Of a DNA stretch of 64,000 bases, positions 26,060 through 39,384 are shown piece after piece. Position numbers and translations under genes: made by a program. Numbering within the stretch: position 1 is the stretch's first letter; each line of letters begins with the position of its first letter. The DNA is taken from positions 13,238,133 to 13,302,132 of the forward strand of contig OU342804.1 of assembly GCA_910591455.2 (NCBI GenBank). The letters are read 5' to 3'. The notes below the pieces were generated by a model. It made no database searches. It saw only the letters and a list, made by a program, of their open reading frames with translations, and was not told the origin of the DNA. Origin of the DNA: Pholis gunnellus. Lineage: Eukaryota > Chordata > Actinopteri > Perciformes > Pholidae.

Positions 26060-26640
26060 GAAGTAGAGACATAATGGGAAATGTTTGCTAGGCTGAGCCA
26101 AGCTGTCGTTTTGTCATGAACAGCTTATGATTGACAGTGATATCATTTTTTTTCCAACCATGCTGCCTCCCACCCTAACACCACCCACTGCCCATCTTGG
26201 CTGCCTATGAGATGTATGTCCATCCTCCGGTCAGCCATGCTGACAAAGCCTCATCAGGGCTCCCTGGAATGGCCGGGAGTTCATATAGCCTTGTGAAACA
26301 GAATGCCAAGATGAAACGAGGGATGAAGGGGACACCAAAGAAGCACTAGCTGGGGCCAGATTAGCCATTATTTGCCACACAAACCCTCATGATGCGAGGC
26401 CAAGGTCAGACAAGCAGGCAGGCACAGCTGGGGGTGCAAAGGCTGAGGCATCCCAGCGGCAAATGGCCAGCCTTTGATCAGGCGTGTCATTTCTGTCACG
26501 AAGGTGACCCACACAATCAGACCATGTGGACTAGCCAAAGCCTGCAGCCGTGGCAACGAATGATGGCTAACATACATGCTCTCTATCTACCCTGCCAAGA
26601 AAAAGTGGAGGATATCTTTGTTTCGTTGCCGTGTTAGCCT
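26060..26640. promoter_or_regulatory. candidate regulatory block with PBX-MEIS/PREP decamer
   Basis: TGATTGACAG at 26128-26137 is the PBX-PREP/MEIS composite decamer. Further right, 26350-26590 is unique GC-richer sequence with GATTAGCCATTATTTGCC, CCAGCCTTTGATCAGG (TCF-like) and GGCAACGAATGATGGC. Confidence 0.38.
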
Positions 26641-28469
26641 CACAACAGAGGTCATGCTCTGAGAGAGATCTGTCGGTCTTACCAAAGCCTGTTTTACTAC
26701 ATCTTCCTCTTTCTCATACCCTAACTTCTGCTTTATGAAGGCTCATCAGAGACGGACAGAAACAAACTGAGAGGCAGAGCAAGCTGAGGGGGAAGGGGCC
26801 CGGCAGACAGGAGTATAGCAGCAGTTCCATCCACACTAACGGTGCCCCCTACAGTAGACTGGCGAGCATCCCACGATCCTACGTACCACACACCCCTCTC
26901 CCCAGAATTCCTTCTTTGCCTTTTCAACTATAGGAGGGCAAGCTGACACTCAAGTTAATTAAGATTTTAATCCAGGGTGAGAGTGTCAGTGGGATACCAC
27001 ATAACAAAGGCAAACTCAGGCCTATCATGATGGGATTGAAAAGGGGAAAAAAAGATTGGAATGTGCGCTCTACAACACGACAATATTCACCCTTCCTCAC
27101 AGAGGTCAGGCAGAGTCACTTTGTAGAGTGATCAAAAGTCCCCGACATCTAGGTCCATTTCTGCAGGCTAAGGGCTCCATGTCATCTAAGTTCTATGCCA
27201 TCTACAGCTGAAATGATGAGTTCATTTCCAAACACAGAATGCATAATCAAAAACCATGTCTGATGTTGTAAACATGAGGAAACAAATTACGAACGATGGT
27301 AGGGGAGCGACGATCCATTACTGACTAGAGAAAAAGGGAGGATGAAATTGACTTGGAGATATTTGAATGCCTTTACTTCTTCAGAATTCTCTCGCAGCTC
27401 GACTTCAAAACAGGACAGCTTGTGACAGTTGACGTGTTTGGAGATGAAATATGAGCTTGCACAAAGGCTGATTTATTCCTCATGTTTTTTCCACTTAGTT
27501 GTGAATCAGATTTGAGGACCTTTCTTTATAAATGTGCCCCCGGGTTCAGTATAGCCAAGAGTAAGACCTTCTGGGAAATGTAGTTGGAGTGAAAATGCGA
27601 ACAAACCTTCCCACTGGCCTGATATCAGATCAGGCAGAAGGCTGCAGGAGAGGCAGGGGCCTATCCCATATTTGGAGAGTTCACCTACCTTGCAGGTTGT
27701 GTATGGTGGAATAAGTGGGACAACTCCCGGCAGGCTCTGAGAGCACCGGCCAATAAATGCTAAAAGAGCAGGACCAGTCCCCACGCTGCCTTATTGAAGT
27801 TTACCTTTGTACATTTACTCTGAATTCCAATTTGCCCCCCCTGCATTTTTTTAGCTCATACCATCTCCCCTCCGGAAGTCTGGGGACCGTCAGACACATC
27901 CATAACTGTTCTACCTGACTGGCCTTTGTCACGGTGAAGATAAAGGAGATCAAACTGAGCTGCGCGATAACTACAACTATCTGGAAGCTGTTGTTGATGG
28001 AATAACTGCACTGCATTTCCCTGAAGACATAGACATATTTGACACAGCATTGTGCGTAACATACCTAATTCTTACACTTTTCTGAACCTCTTTAGACACA
28101 GAATGAGCAATTAATTGTTAGGTTAAAACCAGGATTTAAGCCAGGCGCACATTTTTCCAATATTTTGGAAGAGAGAGTTGATAAATGGATGACTACATTT
28201 TCCCGTTGGAGGGCACTTTGAGCTTTTAAGTGCCTCCAAACAGTCTCTTGACCCAAGAGTAACCCTCATCCTACCAACTGGGTTATCTTTAGACCCTACA
28301 GCTAGTCATATCTCAAAGGTGTTTTATTATATCTTTCCAAATTTTCACGACTTTTTCAATCAATTTGTTCCTAATGTGATATAATTGTTTTCGGTTTCTA
28401 TTTTAATTAACGCTTTTTAAATAATCATTTCAAATCATTGGGTTCACAGCCGATGCAGTTTTAACAGAT
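26641..28469. other. non-coding background
   Basis: Unique sequence. AGTTAATTAAGATTTTAATC at about 26953 is a small homeodomain-site cluster. No gene supported. Confidence 0.4.
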
Positions 28470-28620
28470 ACAATAGGAAGCGATCGATTAATTGTTTGCC
28501 ATGAGTCCTAATTTTGGGGGCTGAGGGGGTTGGGGGATGCAGCAGACACAGATTCCCTCATGTGCTCTGTCTATTATACATTTAACACAATATGCTAATT
28601 ATCTGTAACATTCCGAAAAA
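28470..28620. promoter_or_regulatory. candidate conserved non-coding element
   Basis: GCGATCGATTAATTGTTTGC and AATATGCTAATTATCTG flank a G-rich middle in unique sequence. Confidence 0.33.
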
Positions 28621-29089
28621 TGATAATGATCTGTTTTTGTTATTATCATTAAAAACAAAAGGTTTATTCATTAAATCATTGTTTTTTTGTTTAGAGTTCT
28701 TTGTGTCGACAAGTGTTACAGTGCACGATTTGAATGAAAATTAAAATCAATGATAGAAATACCAAAATAAATATACATGACTTTTCCCCTCAATGATCTA
28801 AGCATCATGCATCACCTACTATCTTTTTCATGATACAACTCACAACTGGGAATATTTGCAATCGCATATTTTATAATTGAATGCAATGGGATGGACATTT
28901 ACACAACTTTTGATGATGGTCGTAAACTTAATTCTTAAAAAAAAGAAAAAAGTTTAAGCCCATATATTTGAAATCAGTTTAGTTTTTAACATTAGGTATA
29001 AGAAAAGCAACATGATTAAGTATGCTGGTGAACATGAAACGTATTCAGTGCAACCCAGTGCAAATGTAAGTACACATCCCCTCTGCTTC

Positions 29090-29430
29090 ATTACCAGACC
29101 TGAACAGACATAAGCCTGGTAATTCTCTGACCCATTCGGCTGACCTGGAAAACTCTAATCATATTTGCACTGATTCCCAAACATAAGCACTTTAACTTAA
29201 CTCGGCTATGCAAATATGACTTCAGAGCCTACAAGACAAACTCTCTGTGATGTTTTTTTTTTTCAGCCAGCTCAATACCTTTCCACTTAAAATGCTGCCA
29301 AGTTAATCAACGTTGGTTGAAATCTGAAAGATCACAGGCACTTTAGCTGCTGATGTGCCTGACGTTCCTCAAAGGCAATGGCTGATGGATCTCCTGTGTT
29401 CATTATGGAGAGAAAGAGTTCTCTTTAATC
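29090..29430. promoter_or_regulatory. strong candidate enhancer with POU octamer
   Basis: ATGCAAAT at 29208-29215 in GGCTATGCAAATATGAC; also CTCTAATCATATTTGCAC, CCAAGTTAATCAACG and CTTTAATCAGCCTGG. Unique apart from a T run at 29254-29263. A second octamer lies at 29547-29554 outside the block. Confidence 0.43.
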
Positions 29431-30459
29431 AGCCTGGGAGTCACTTATCATAAAGACGCCTTGCCACATGCACACGCTCACACGCGGAGACGCACATACT
29501 CGAGCACAAAACACAGACGGATGAACCTTCATGTAGAAAAGCCAACATGCAAATGAGCATACATCAAGATGCCTCACCACACACATACAGTAGGTTATCA
29601 AGACACTTCCACCCTGGCATACAAAGGAGGCAAAGTGGCTCGCTATGATGGAGCATAAAGGTACAGATACAGAATATGCATCACATACTGTCAGAGCAGT
29701 TGAGGAAGATATACTGTATGTGCACATTTCTTACAGGACCTAATATGGAAATGCTTAATTACAGCGCTGTACACACCGACGCATACACACACGCACGGCT
29801 GTAAGTACTGCAAGTTAGCTGCCATACTTTGTCTCATGTGACAGGCTGAGAAAATGTGATCTTGTGACAGACCGTGTTTAAGACTGAATAAATATTTGAG
29901 ATTTTGTGTTGAAATGCTTGTCAGCGGGATGTAGGTAAATATATATTTACGTCTGTACTGTGCCACTGTGTGTAACTGCGTGTCTCTTTAGGTGACTGAG
30001 CGGGTGTTTGTGGCCTGTGTGTGTGTGTATGCCAATCTCTTTTGGATTGCGAACAGGCGTACACTGATTTAATCACTCCCCAGGCAGAGTGTGGGGGAGG
30101 CAGAGGAGGCTGTGAGGCAGATAGGAACAGACAAACGCGACAAGGCAAAAGAAGGAGAGAGCATGCTCGCCCTGCGGGCCGTCTCTGCTGCACTATAAAT
30201 ACAGACTTGTACACATACTACACTAAAGGTACACCTACAGGGACACATACATACTTACATATATGTATGCACTTTAACACCTATGTACTTTAGACAAATA
30301 TTAAAGCACTTAACTCAAAGTGTATGTGCGTGTACACGTGGTCGCATGTGTCCGTGCCTGGTTATGCATGTGTTTGTGAGTATGTGTGGTTTATTACATG
30401 TAAACTTGCATTCGTGAGTGTGGATGTGTGTCTTTGTGCAGTCTGGATGCGCTTACTGT

Positions 30460-30770
30460 ATACATCTAGTCCCAGGCAGAGGTCACTAATGGAGAACAGG
30501 GTGGTAATGGGCCTGGCAGTGCAGGTTGTTCTGTAATCGCATCACACTTAACTCAATAAGGTAAAGGTCAGCCTGCCCCTCGGTAGACGCCTTGTCCCTA
30601 CTTCGACCTGCTGAGAGACAGAAGGCATGGCACCGAAACCTCAGGGCCTCTGAAGGGGGCTCCTTCCAGACTTATTCAGTTACAAAGTCCCTTCAAAGCT
30701 CGGTCCATTTCTCCTGGCTTTAAACATTTTGCACCCAATGGCAACAACAGGTAAATTAATTTTGATACCA
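30460..30770. promoter_or_regulatory. candidate conserved non-coding element
   Basis: GGTCACTAATGGAGAAC, GGTGGTAATGGGCC, TTCTGTAATCGCATCAC and GGTAAATTAATTTTG in unique sequence. Confidence 0.33.
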
Positions 30771-31771
30771 ATTAATCCTGTAACATTGTGTCAGTATACT
30801 GCTCTAGCACGCTGATTTTATAGAAGAAGTATTATATTCGAAAGAACAACAGAGACATGCAAATATCCGATGTCGGAGAGATGTACTGAAAGCTCTTTCA
30901 AGAGTAAGTTTTGTATTCACTTGCTGTGCAAAATAAATATTTAATTTGTGCATTAAAGCTCATTGCAATACAGATGCTCTTATCTGTTTCAGCCCCACTT
31001 TGTAATTTAAACTAATGAATCAGGAATATTATTACATTAAAAAAGACTTGATGTACTGCAGCTTTAAGATGTAATTGCACAGCCAAAATGAAGGTCCTTA
31101 TTGCTTCACAATATGTATTGCTAAGATTAGACAAACTGTTTCTGGGCTGAATAATCTGTTCGGTAAAGTAGATTTTGCAAAAAGGTTCTTTGGTTTGCCT
31201 TTTTATAGCTACTAAAGGTATGCTTGTTTGTGTTTGCGCGGGTGAAAGATGTTGACAAATCTGAACAACTTGTTCTGAGAACTTTTCAATCAGAAATGCC
31301 AAGCGACTGTTTCTGTGCCTTCCTTGTTCTATCCCCCCCACCCCTCCCCTCTTCTCTCACCCAGAGATCATCCCTCTTTCTCACACACGTCATATCAACA
31401 CTATTCACCTGCTCTGCTTCCTCTCCCTCGACTATATACATTTAGCCTGTGAAACATAAAATAGACTTTCAAAACTGCTTTGAAAAGTAGGACATTCTAC
31501 TAGAAGTAACCATCAATGCAACATAGATTTGATGATAACTGTAAAGTTACAAAAACACTGTGATGTCAATGGAAATAGATTATTCTCCCTTTCCTCTCTC
31601 ACCGTCTTCCTTTCTCTCTCACGGCAATGAGTAGGTTGGTGCCGATGTTGACAGAATCAGACCATGTTATCAATCAGAGCACAGCGGTGACAATGAGGAC
31701 CGACGGGTGAAAGATTACACACATATAGTGGAAACCTGAGACTAACGGCAGTAATTAATTCTGAACTTCCT

Positions 31772-31774
<3 letters not shown>
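30771..31774. other. non-coding background
   Basis: AT-rich unique sequence with an isolated octamer ATGCAAAT at 30857-30864. No gene. Confidence 0.4.
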
Positions 31775-31821
<47 letters not shown>

Positions 31822-31824
31822 ACA
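31775..31824 (+). repeat. (CA)n
   Basis: A CA run of about 50 bp. Confidence 0.97.
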
Positions 31825-31932
31825 AAATGGCTGAAAACAGGAGTAACTGGAAGGTAACAGCAATAAAAAATATGTCATTTTCTTCAGCAGTCATCGCCCT
31901 GAGTCTCGCGTGTGTGACATGGCAGGCTTGAA

Positions 31933-31944
31933 GGGGGGGGGGGG
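31933..31944 (+). repeat. (G)12
   Basis: A homopolymer G run 110 bp right of the CA tract. Confidence 0.9.
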
Positions 31945-31949
31945 TTTAA

Positions 31950-32240
31950 AGAGTGACCTGGGAGTGTCCCAGTAAAATGCCCCTAATCAGCCCCGGGGGA
32001 TAACATCCTCTCTGGGCTCTGGCTGAGATGGGAGCCGGGGGCAGGCACATGGCAAGTCTGACAGACTCTCTTCCCAGAGATCAATACCCAGACTCCTTTT
32101 AAAGTGTGACATGTTGAGAGGCAGACAAGGAATTCTACTTCTGAATTACCAGGGAGGAGAGGCTTGTTGTTTGTTTTTCGTGGGCTTTTGTTGTGTTGCT
32201 TTCGATTACATCAGCGTTCATCTTGTGTGACTGGGAGGGA
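31950..32240. promoter_or_regulatory. candidate conserved non-coding element
   Basis: TGCCCCTAATCAGCCCC, GGGGATAACATCC and CTTTTAAAGTGTGAC; unique sequence right of a CA tract and G run. Confidence 0.33.
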
Positions 32241-32859
32241 CTGAGCCTGTTCAATATGTACACAAATAATGTGACTTTACGTGATCATTACTTGAGTCGA
32301 ATTGTCAACAAACCAGTGTAATTCTTTAAAACACACCAACACATTTCTTTCAGATCAGTGTTGAGTATAAAGGTTTGTTTCCTATACAGAATTAATGTTG
32401 TTTTACACACTTTGTATCTCCTTAAAACAACACACATGTTTTACTTTTTTTCTAAAACTTTCACATGTCAATAACTCTATATCTATGAAGCATCATTACC
32501 ATGTGAACGATTAAAAGAGCAATGCACAGTTTTTACTTAACGTTCTGTAGCATACATTATAGACACACATACATTCAAAATTATACTTTTTAAAAAGTAC
32601 TCTACCTGCACTGTACAACCCCACCCTGACAACAACCAGGACTTCATCCACTGAATCCCTTGCCTTTGACTTCTGTTTTTGTTGAGGTTGGTCACACTTG
32701 TTTTGTGATGTGTGGTCAGTGCTTCTGTGTTTTGGACTTCACTTCCCCATGATCACATGAAAATAGTGTTGGCAGTACTTTTACAGCAGTTTCCAGAACC
32801 CAGAACAAACAAGGAAAGGTGGTCCTGCTAAGAGAAGTGAAACAACTTCAAATAACAGA

Positions 32860-32990
32860 GCATCAACCAATCACGTTGCGTAGAACGGGGAACGGTCAAC
32901 TCTTATCGCTCCTGTCAACCTAGACAAAGGCAGTAGAGATCAGATCCACTCGTTCCGTTCCTACCTCTCACAATAAAAGCCCTATCTAGA
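32860..32990 (+). mobile_element. short interspersed repeat, family C, copy 2
   Basis: This is the second copy of the repeat at 6451-6620, with the same order of blocks: CATCAACCAATCA, TCAACCTAGACAAAGGCAG, CAGATCCACTCG, ACAATAAAAGCC. It differs in the AT-rich middle. A fragment sharing only GTCAACCAATCAGA lies at 21677, too short to call a third copy. Ends and target duplication could not be fixed. Confidence 0.55.
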
Positions 32991-32999
32991 CATATCTTC

Positions 33000-34120
33000 T
33001 GTTTTTCATATAAAGCACTCTTTATTATTCCGTCTCTGTGGAGAGTTTTTACTATTTCATTAAATCATCTCTCAGATCTGTTTGCTGAATTTCAGCTGTA
33101 GTCATGGTTAGGTGTTTCTAAAATGTTACGTTTCTACGTAAATACATGTTCTTTAGCACATTGTTAACGAGTGTTAGGTACAGTGAATGCATACACATGC
33201 TGCTTTTAAATGATAGTAACCCTGAATGGCTTAGTGATATATAATAATATATTAGATACAATAATGGGTAAGGAACATATTACTGTTGTAACTGTTGGAC
33301 GTGGTGCTGGGTTCAACCACTTTGTAATTGATTTAGGTCGGACACCTTCATAGGGTCACAAGCTAAAAGTTTGAGGTCATGAGATGATTAATGGAGTAAG
33401 CAGATGCATTTTTTTAATTACCTTTCTTGAATCTTTGTATTATTTTTCTAACTCAGACAGTTATCTAAATGAAATCATATGAGACATTTAGAAGGCATTT
33501 AGATCTGTTAATAAATAACCCATAGACATCGGAAAATGCGTTTTAGGTATTTTCCTGCAGATGTTTCAACATTCTGACTCTCATATTTGTTGTCTTTCAT
33601 TGCAAACACTAATCTGGCTACCCAGCAGGCAAACTGTAAAAAAGGCCTTTGCCAGCACTACCTGATTCAGGCCTGCTTGTTCCTCTGAAACCATCTCTGC
33701 CATCCATCCCATCTGACATCTGGCCCCGGCTCACTGGGCACAGCTCAGCCCTGCCTGGCTCTGTAGCTTTAGGGGAGGTCAGCGACTGGGGGGCTGAGCA
33801 CTGGGGCCGTCAGGGAGATTGTTCTGCATACTGAGCAGCCTGATTAGGCAGAGGAGCACAGAGGGGCTCCAGCCTGAGAGGGCAAGCGGGGAGACAGGCG
33901 TGACGGCACACAGCCCTACAGCTTCCTGCCACCACTGACCAACTAACCGATGACAACTCACAGACCATCTTCCCTTGCACAGTAGATGAATCAGTAAAAA
34001 CGTTCCCTCTACCCCACCGTCATCAAGAAAGGAAGAAAAAGGCACAGGTAACACCCTGAGCTAAGGATCATATTGATGGGATAAAGTTTTGTGAAAGACA
34101 ACTATCTAGTCTGCACCAGA
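33000..34120. other. non-coding background
   Basis: AT-rich to 33600, then GC-richer 33640-33960 with no repeat and only short ORFs. Nothing supported. Confidence 0.4.
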
Positions 34121-34129
34121 TTGGTCACT

Positions 34130-34420
34130 ATGATAAGGGAAAAAACGCATCTGTGGTCACCATGATGCGAAATTGCAGAGGGCATGAAAATATCAAAGCG
34201 TTAATGCACACATTTGCATGCTAATAGAGGGGCCAGCATATCTAGCTTTTGAGTGATTTGTCTTCTAAAACACTGTCTGCTCACCTCTGTCCCTATGGTA
34301 AGAGCAAATTGATAAAGATAATGAGCCCATGACAAGCTGGCTCACATCAAGCCCAGCACAGCTGACTGCCCAGAGCAATGCATCCCCTGCTCCGCCTCCA
34401 TGGACACGTTGCCAGTGTGA
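34130..34420. promoter_or_regulatory. strong candidate enhancer with POU octamer
   Basis: ATTTGCAT (34212-34219) is joined to GCTAAT, giving CATTTGCATGCTAATAG, with AGCGTTAATGCACAC just before and AATTGATAAAGATAATGAGC after. Unique sequence. Confidence 0.45.
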
Positions 34421-34499
34421 CGGATAATTTGTGTAATACCTCTACGTTCCACCTCACCCCACCATACCGTCTAATCGCACCACACTGCACACCAAAAAT

Positions 34500-34720
34500 C
34501 ATCAGCGTCTCCATGGAACATGCCCAGGTGCATTATGGTAACTGATGAGTGTTATCACGGTAAAAAAATAAAATCAGAGAGACGTAAATCAGCCAATGAT
34601 TGGGGAAATCGTTGCCGCAACACAGGCACAAGGTTTATGAAGCGTCCCTGACGTTCACTGATTACTTTTGATTCTCTCTGCTGTGTCTTCTTTTCCCAAT
34701 GAGGTGAACAACAGGGGAGG
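34500..34720. promoter_or_regulatory. strong candidate conserved non-coding element
   Basis: GGTGCATTATGGTAACTGAT, AAATCAGCCAATGATTGGGG (an inverted CCAAT/ATTGG pair) and GATTACTTTTGATTC. Unique. Confidence 0.42.
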
Positions 34721-35029
34721 GGGACTGGTGATGAGGGCCTGTATATAATGGCTGGTATGAAAAATAGGTGTGCAGGGGACGACTCAGTGGTTTTCTCACA
34801 TCATTCCCCATAGCCCATTATTGTTTGCACCTCGTCAGAAGAGCCTGTCATGCGCAAGCATGCACACAAACATGCCAACATGAGCAAACACACACGTGTG
34901 TCTGTCTACATACAACTATATATACGTAACACCCACACATTAGGGAGAGCTCAACGCTGCCAAGAGCACGAGAAGGAGAGCAACAGAGTAAGAGGTAGAA
35001 GGGTCAGCCATCCGCTGAGATGATAATGA

Positions 35030-35280
35030 AAGAATAATAATAGAGTACAGGATGAAATTACTGAGCTTTACTCACAATATCTTCTCTCATTAGCTCCAGC
35101 ACTAATGTTGCCGTTTATGCTCGTGTTCTACACCAGCTCCCCCTAATTAGGCGTGGGCTTCTAAAAATAAACAGCAAACTAAATAGTGGCGTGAAAGTAC
35201 ATGCAAATCTGTTGATGTACAGGAATAATGGTGGCCGGGTAGAGGAGGGGGTGCGGTGGGGATTAGTGGTGCGCTGCAGA
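35030..35280. promoter_or_regulatory. strong candidate enhancer with POU octamer
   Basis: ATGCAAAT at 35201-35208, plus CTCATTAGCTCC, CAGCACTAATGTTGCC, CCCCCTAATTAGGCG and CAATATCTTCTC. Third of three candidate blocks within 1.2 kb. Confidence 0.45.
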
Positions 35281-37623
35281 ATAAAGTAATTGAGTTGGGT
35301 AGTGTTGACACCCGGTCGCAGTCAGAGTGCCCATGTTGTGGAACGCGCTGCGTGCGTGTGTGCTACAAGGCTCAGCCGGCATTTGTTTTGTGCGGCTGGT
35401 GTCATGGTAAAGGTGTTAGTTCTGGATAAAAGGCTGCACAGGATGCACAGATACTAATCCCCGCGTTACTTTGAAAGAGAGAAGCAGGGTGGAGTCTTCC
35501 TCCTGTGAAACAGTGAGGACAATCTGTTGCAACACCGGAGCGGGCAGGGCCAGGGCACAGGGCTTGGCACAGCAAGGACGAGTAACTGTCAGCCGTCACT
35601 CAGATCCAAGGCTAGAAAACCACATGACGAGTCCAAACACAGTCAGATTTATTAGAGCCTTCAGTGTACCCAGACCTGCATGTTTTGGCCTGTTGGAAGC
35701 CAGAGCACCCTGAAGTGCCATTGCAAAGACAATCACAACTTAAAAGTCCCACACTGAAAAAGGAACAGGGCAGATGCTAAACTGAGCCACTGTGTTGCCC
35801 AACCGTTTAATTTTACCAAGACAAATTTACCATAACAAAGACTTTGAACCCTTGCCAAATAATTGATTCAGTAGCTCTAAAATAAATGAATGAAAACGGG
35901 TAGAATGTTGACAGTTTAATGATATGTGGGAGATAAGGTAATACAGTGGCTTAGAGCAATTTTCACAGCAAAGTGTCAGTTTAAGCACGACAGGGGCTAA
36001 GTAGGGCCACGCTCATCTTGATAATACCTTTAGCCTTGTCACTCCAGCTTTACGACTTGAAGAAATTCCATGATCTCTCAACATTGACTTTGTTATTTTT
36101 TCGTTTCCTGGCATTTTTTTCATATTTTCACCTTCACTGAAATGAAGATTTTACAATTGAACATTTGCTGAGTTATGCAAGATAAAGATGTCTGTACTAG
36201 CAGCAGTGGCTGGTTAGCATTGCTTACAGTTGTACAATTGCAATTCCTCACTGTAATTTACTATGATGTTGGGAAAACAGTAACTGAAAGATATGACATT
36301 ACCATAGTTTATACGCTACATTTACACTTTTAATCACTTAGTGCTGTGTTCGTCGGATGCTTCTGCTATGTAATGTCACTGAAAGCAAAATGGCCAAATT
36401 CATCTAAATTAGCCAACGACCAAAAATACGGCAGGGTGTTAAAGGGTTAAACAGAAAACTAAGTGATCATATAGCGACAGAAAAAGGTTGGTTTCTTTAC
36501 ATTACTTGTACTAAGAAATTGATCTATATCTCCATTTTTATATTTGAAAAAATGATTAATATGTTCTGAGTTTACTATTGATGGGATGTCCACTGGAGTA
36601 CCACAACACTAACAAGCCATTTTTAAAAACCTAATAAAGAGATAACGTTTTGGTTCAATATGAATGATACCTAATGAGTTAAGGGTAAGCAACCAAAAGT
36701 CAGGTTTAACTTGAATTACAGGGTGAGGATGTCACTAGTTTGCTTCTCTGGTGCTTTCACAGACTTTTTGCTATGGAAATAGTTGGAATCCAGAGTATTT
36801 TCCAACGTATCTGCTGCATATCATAAAGCTGTCAACACCCCAGCCAATTCTCATTTATATTAGATGTTATTTTAGAGCTATTTAGTTTGTCTTCTGAACA
36901 ATGTCACTGGAGGACACCAAATCTTTGTTATGGTAATTGAAGCTCAGTGACATTATGTAGATTAAACAAATGAATGGACCAAAGTTTCAGCAAGCAATGC
37001 TCTTGGGAAAATGTAGTATTTTGTGGAGTGAATACAGCTTGATCAGAATTCAAATCAAAGCAAAGCATTACGACAAAATGAATCACATCGACTAAAGACA
37101 CTTGTAAACGTCCTCCCAGGGAAATCTGTGACATCCCAGGTGGAGAAGGATTTTAGGAAATAACGCTGTCATGATGAGAAGGTGAGAAGTGCAAAAACAG
37201 CTTTTATCTTCCCACTGAAGCAAACATCTTTTTTTTTTTTTTACAAATACTGCTTAGGTCAATAGCTAGTTGAATCCTCAAATGGATAAACTGTACTTTG
37301 TAGATTACTCATTTCTCTCTGCAAAGGTGGTAGCACTGTTGTGGTGTGTTCAAAGAGAGAGACGTGTGGTGACTAATTTCTGCCTTGAATACAGTCCATT
37401 TGGCCTCACTTCGAGCCTAGCTCTGTCCATTACTGCAGCTCTGAGTCACAAACCTCCACCCTGAGGCTGTCAGCAAGAGTCACCCGGCGGGTGGGTCGTT
37501 CAAACACGCAGACACGCAGGAATACTTGTACTTGCATGCACACAAACACTTTTTGTCTACTTCTCACACCATCACACACACAATCTCTCTCCCTTACCTA
37601 CTTTCTCTCTGCCACGCTCTCTC

Positions 37624-37626
<3 letters not shown>

Positions 37627-37667
<41 letters not shown>
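37627..37667 (+). repeat. (CA)n
   Basis: A perfect CA run of about 41 bp following a C/T-rich stretch. Confidence 0.97.
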
Positions 37668-37669
<2 letters not shown>

Positions 37670-38207
37670 TCTTACTTCCCCAGGAATCCGATCTTTTTAT
37701 AGCCGTGTGTTGGCGTAGGCGGCGGTATGGCCGTGCTGTTTCACCCAGCTCAGACTGGATCTCAGATCAATATCCTGTCCCCCGCCAGCCAGCTAGTTCA
37801 GGCTGAACGGACTGCTTCTGAAAATCTGTCCTTGTGGTTTCACGTCTGCTGTCTCTTATAAAAGAACGGTGGTTATTCAGCCAGCTTTAACACATCCCTA
37901 TTGAAGCGACACAATTTTATCACATGTATTGTTTGGGAATTATTGTTTTGTTGATATTGAAGCACTCTGAATATGCATAGTAACTTTATAAAGTGTTGCA
38001 CTCTCTTGCAGCATGCATGGTAACAAAAAACAGTGCTGAATTCAGAATGCAGGCTTCTTGAGCTGTTTGCTGGTCTGGTTCTTGTAAGCTTTGTGTTTGT
38101 TTTTCCCTTGGTGGTGGATTACTTTTGTGTAATTATGTTAATTAATCAGCCAAAATATCCCCTTTTTTAAAAAGAAAAACCTTTTAAGATAGATAAAACA
38201 TTTGATT

Positions 38208-38258
38208 GAAATAATAATAAACAAAATACTATTATTATTATTATTATTATTATTAACT
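38208..38258 (+). repeat. (ATT)n with upstream complementary AAT units
   Basis: ATT units at 38231-38254 follow AATAATAATAAA just upstream, so the two arms can pair as a hairpin. Pure AT slippage is enough to explain it. Confidence 0.85.
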
Positions 38259-39384
38259 TACTGAAATAAAAACTTGGAGATCAGGATTTTTTAAATATGG
38301 ATTCATTAAAATAAGACATTTCCATCATTCCATCATTCATTACTATTATGAGACCAAACTATTCTAAACCACAAGATGTCTTCAGCTTCACCTTGGAAAA
38401 CACAAACAAACCACATTTTAGCTCAAATGAAGTACATTTCACTCTATGAGGCCATTGAGGTTGCCAACATAGCCTCTGAGGCTCTAAATTCACAACCCCT
38501 AGCGCTGGGTATTGTGCAGCTTAGCTGAGCTGCAGAGATCTCTAAGGCTAGTTGGGCCCTTTCACAACCCTGTCAGCCCCTGACGGCCCTTCACGATCAA
38601 GGTGACTTATGTGGGAGCGTCTGGCGCTGTGACGTTGTGGTCGGGATCTCATTCCCTGACAGATTACAGTGTTGGACAAGCTGCCACTCGGAGCAGTGTG
38701 GCTGTGATGGCTCTGATAATTGAAGTGCTCAAAGGTGGACGGGTTGGACGGATGAAGCACAGCGAGTCAATGGATCAATATGTGAGCGCCAGGTGCTGGA
38801 GCTAAATGGGTCAGTTGGACTGGGCCCTAGCAAAAGCATACTAAAAAAGGTCACAGGGCCTTCAGTGGCTACATTCAGTCTTTTTTATTTTCTATTTGTC
38901 ACCCACCAACATTTTCCATTATGGGAGTGAACAGCTAAACGCTAACTCCTGGCCCACTGCCTCTCTTTCACTGAACTGTTCCATTTTATTTCAGAGAGAG
39001 AGTGAGAGCACACCAGAAAAATACTGCCTTAACCTGATTTTCTTTTAACAAATTAACATTATAGCCTATGTGAGGTTTCTGCTATGAATACTGTGCTCCA
39101 ACAAGGTACTCCACACATTTTAGAGCAGTGCAAGTCACTGCATTTTTCACAAAAAAAGCATTCTGTTAAAAAAGGACGGGATTCTGTATGCAGAAAAGCT
39201 AATGGGCTTTTAATTTGAAACGGAAACAGGAAGTGTTGAGGTAAGAATAAATATATTTTGTCATGTCTGTGACATATGCTATAGATACAGTATTAAAAGT
39301 GCTTGTAGAAAATCAATATGACTAGGAAAGAGATCATTTTCTGTATGTTTTTGCAGTCACAGTGAAGAAATAGGCAAGACTAAG

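Larger units (their letters stand above)
35281..39384. other. non-coding background
   Basis: Unique, mostly AT-rich sequence with a CA tract (37627), a T run (37230) and the ATT run (38231). 38440-38820 is GC-richer and unique but lacks clear motif clusters. No gene. Confidence 0.4.
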
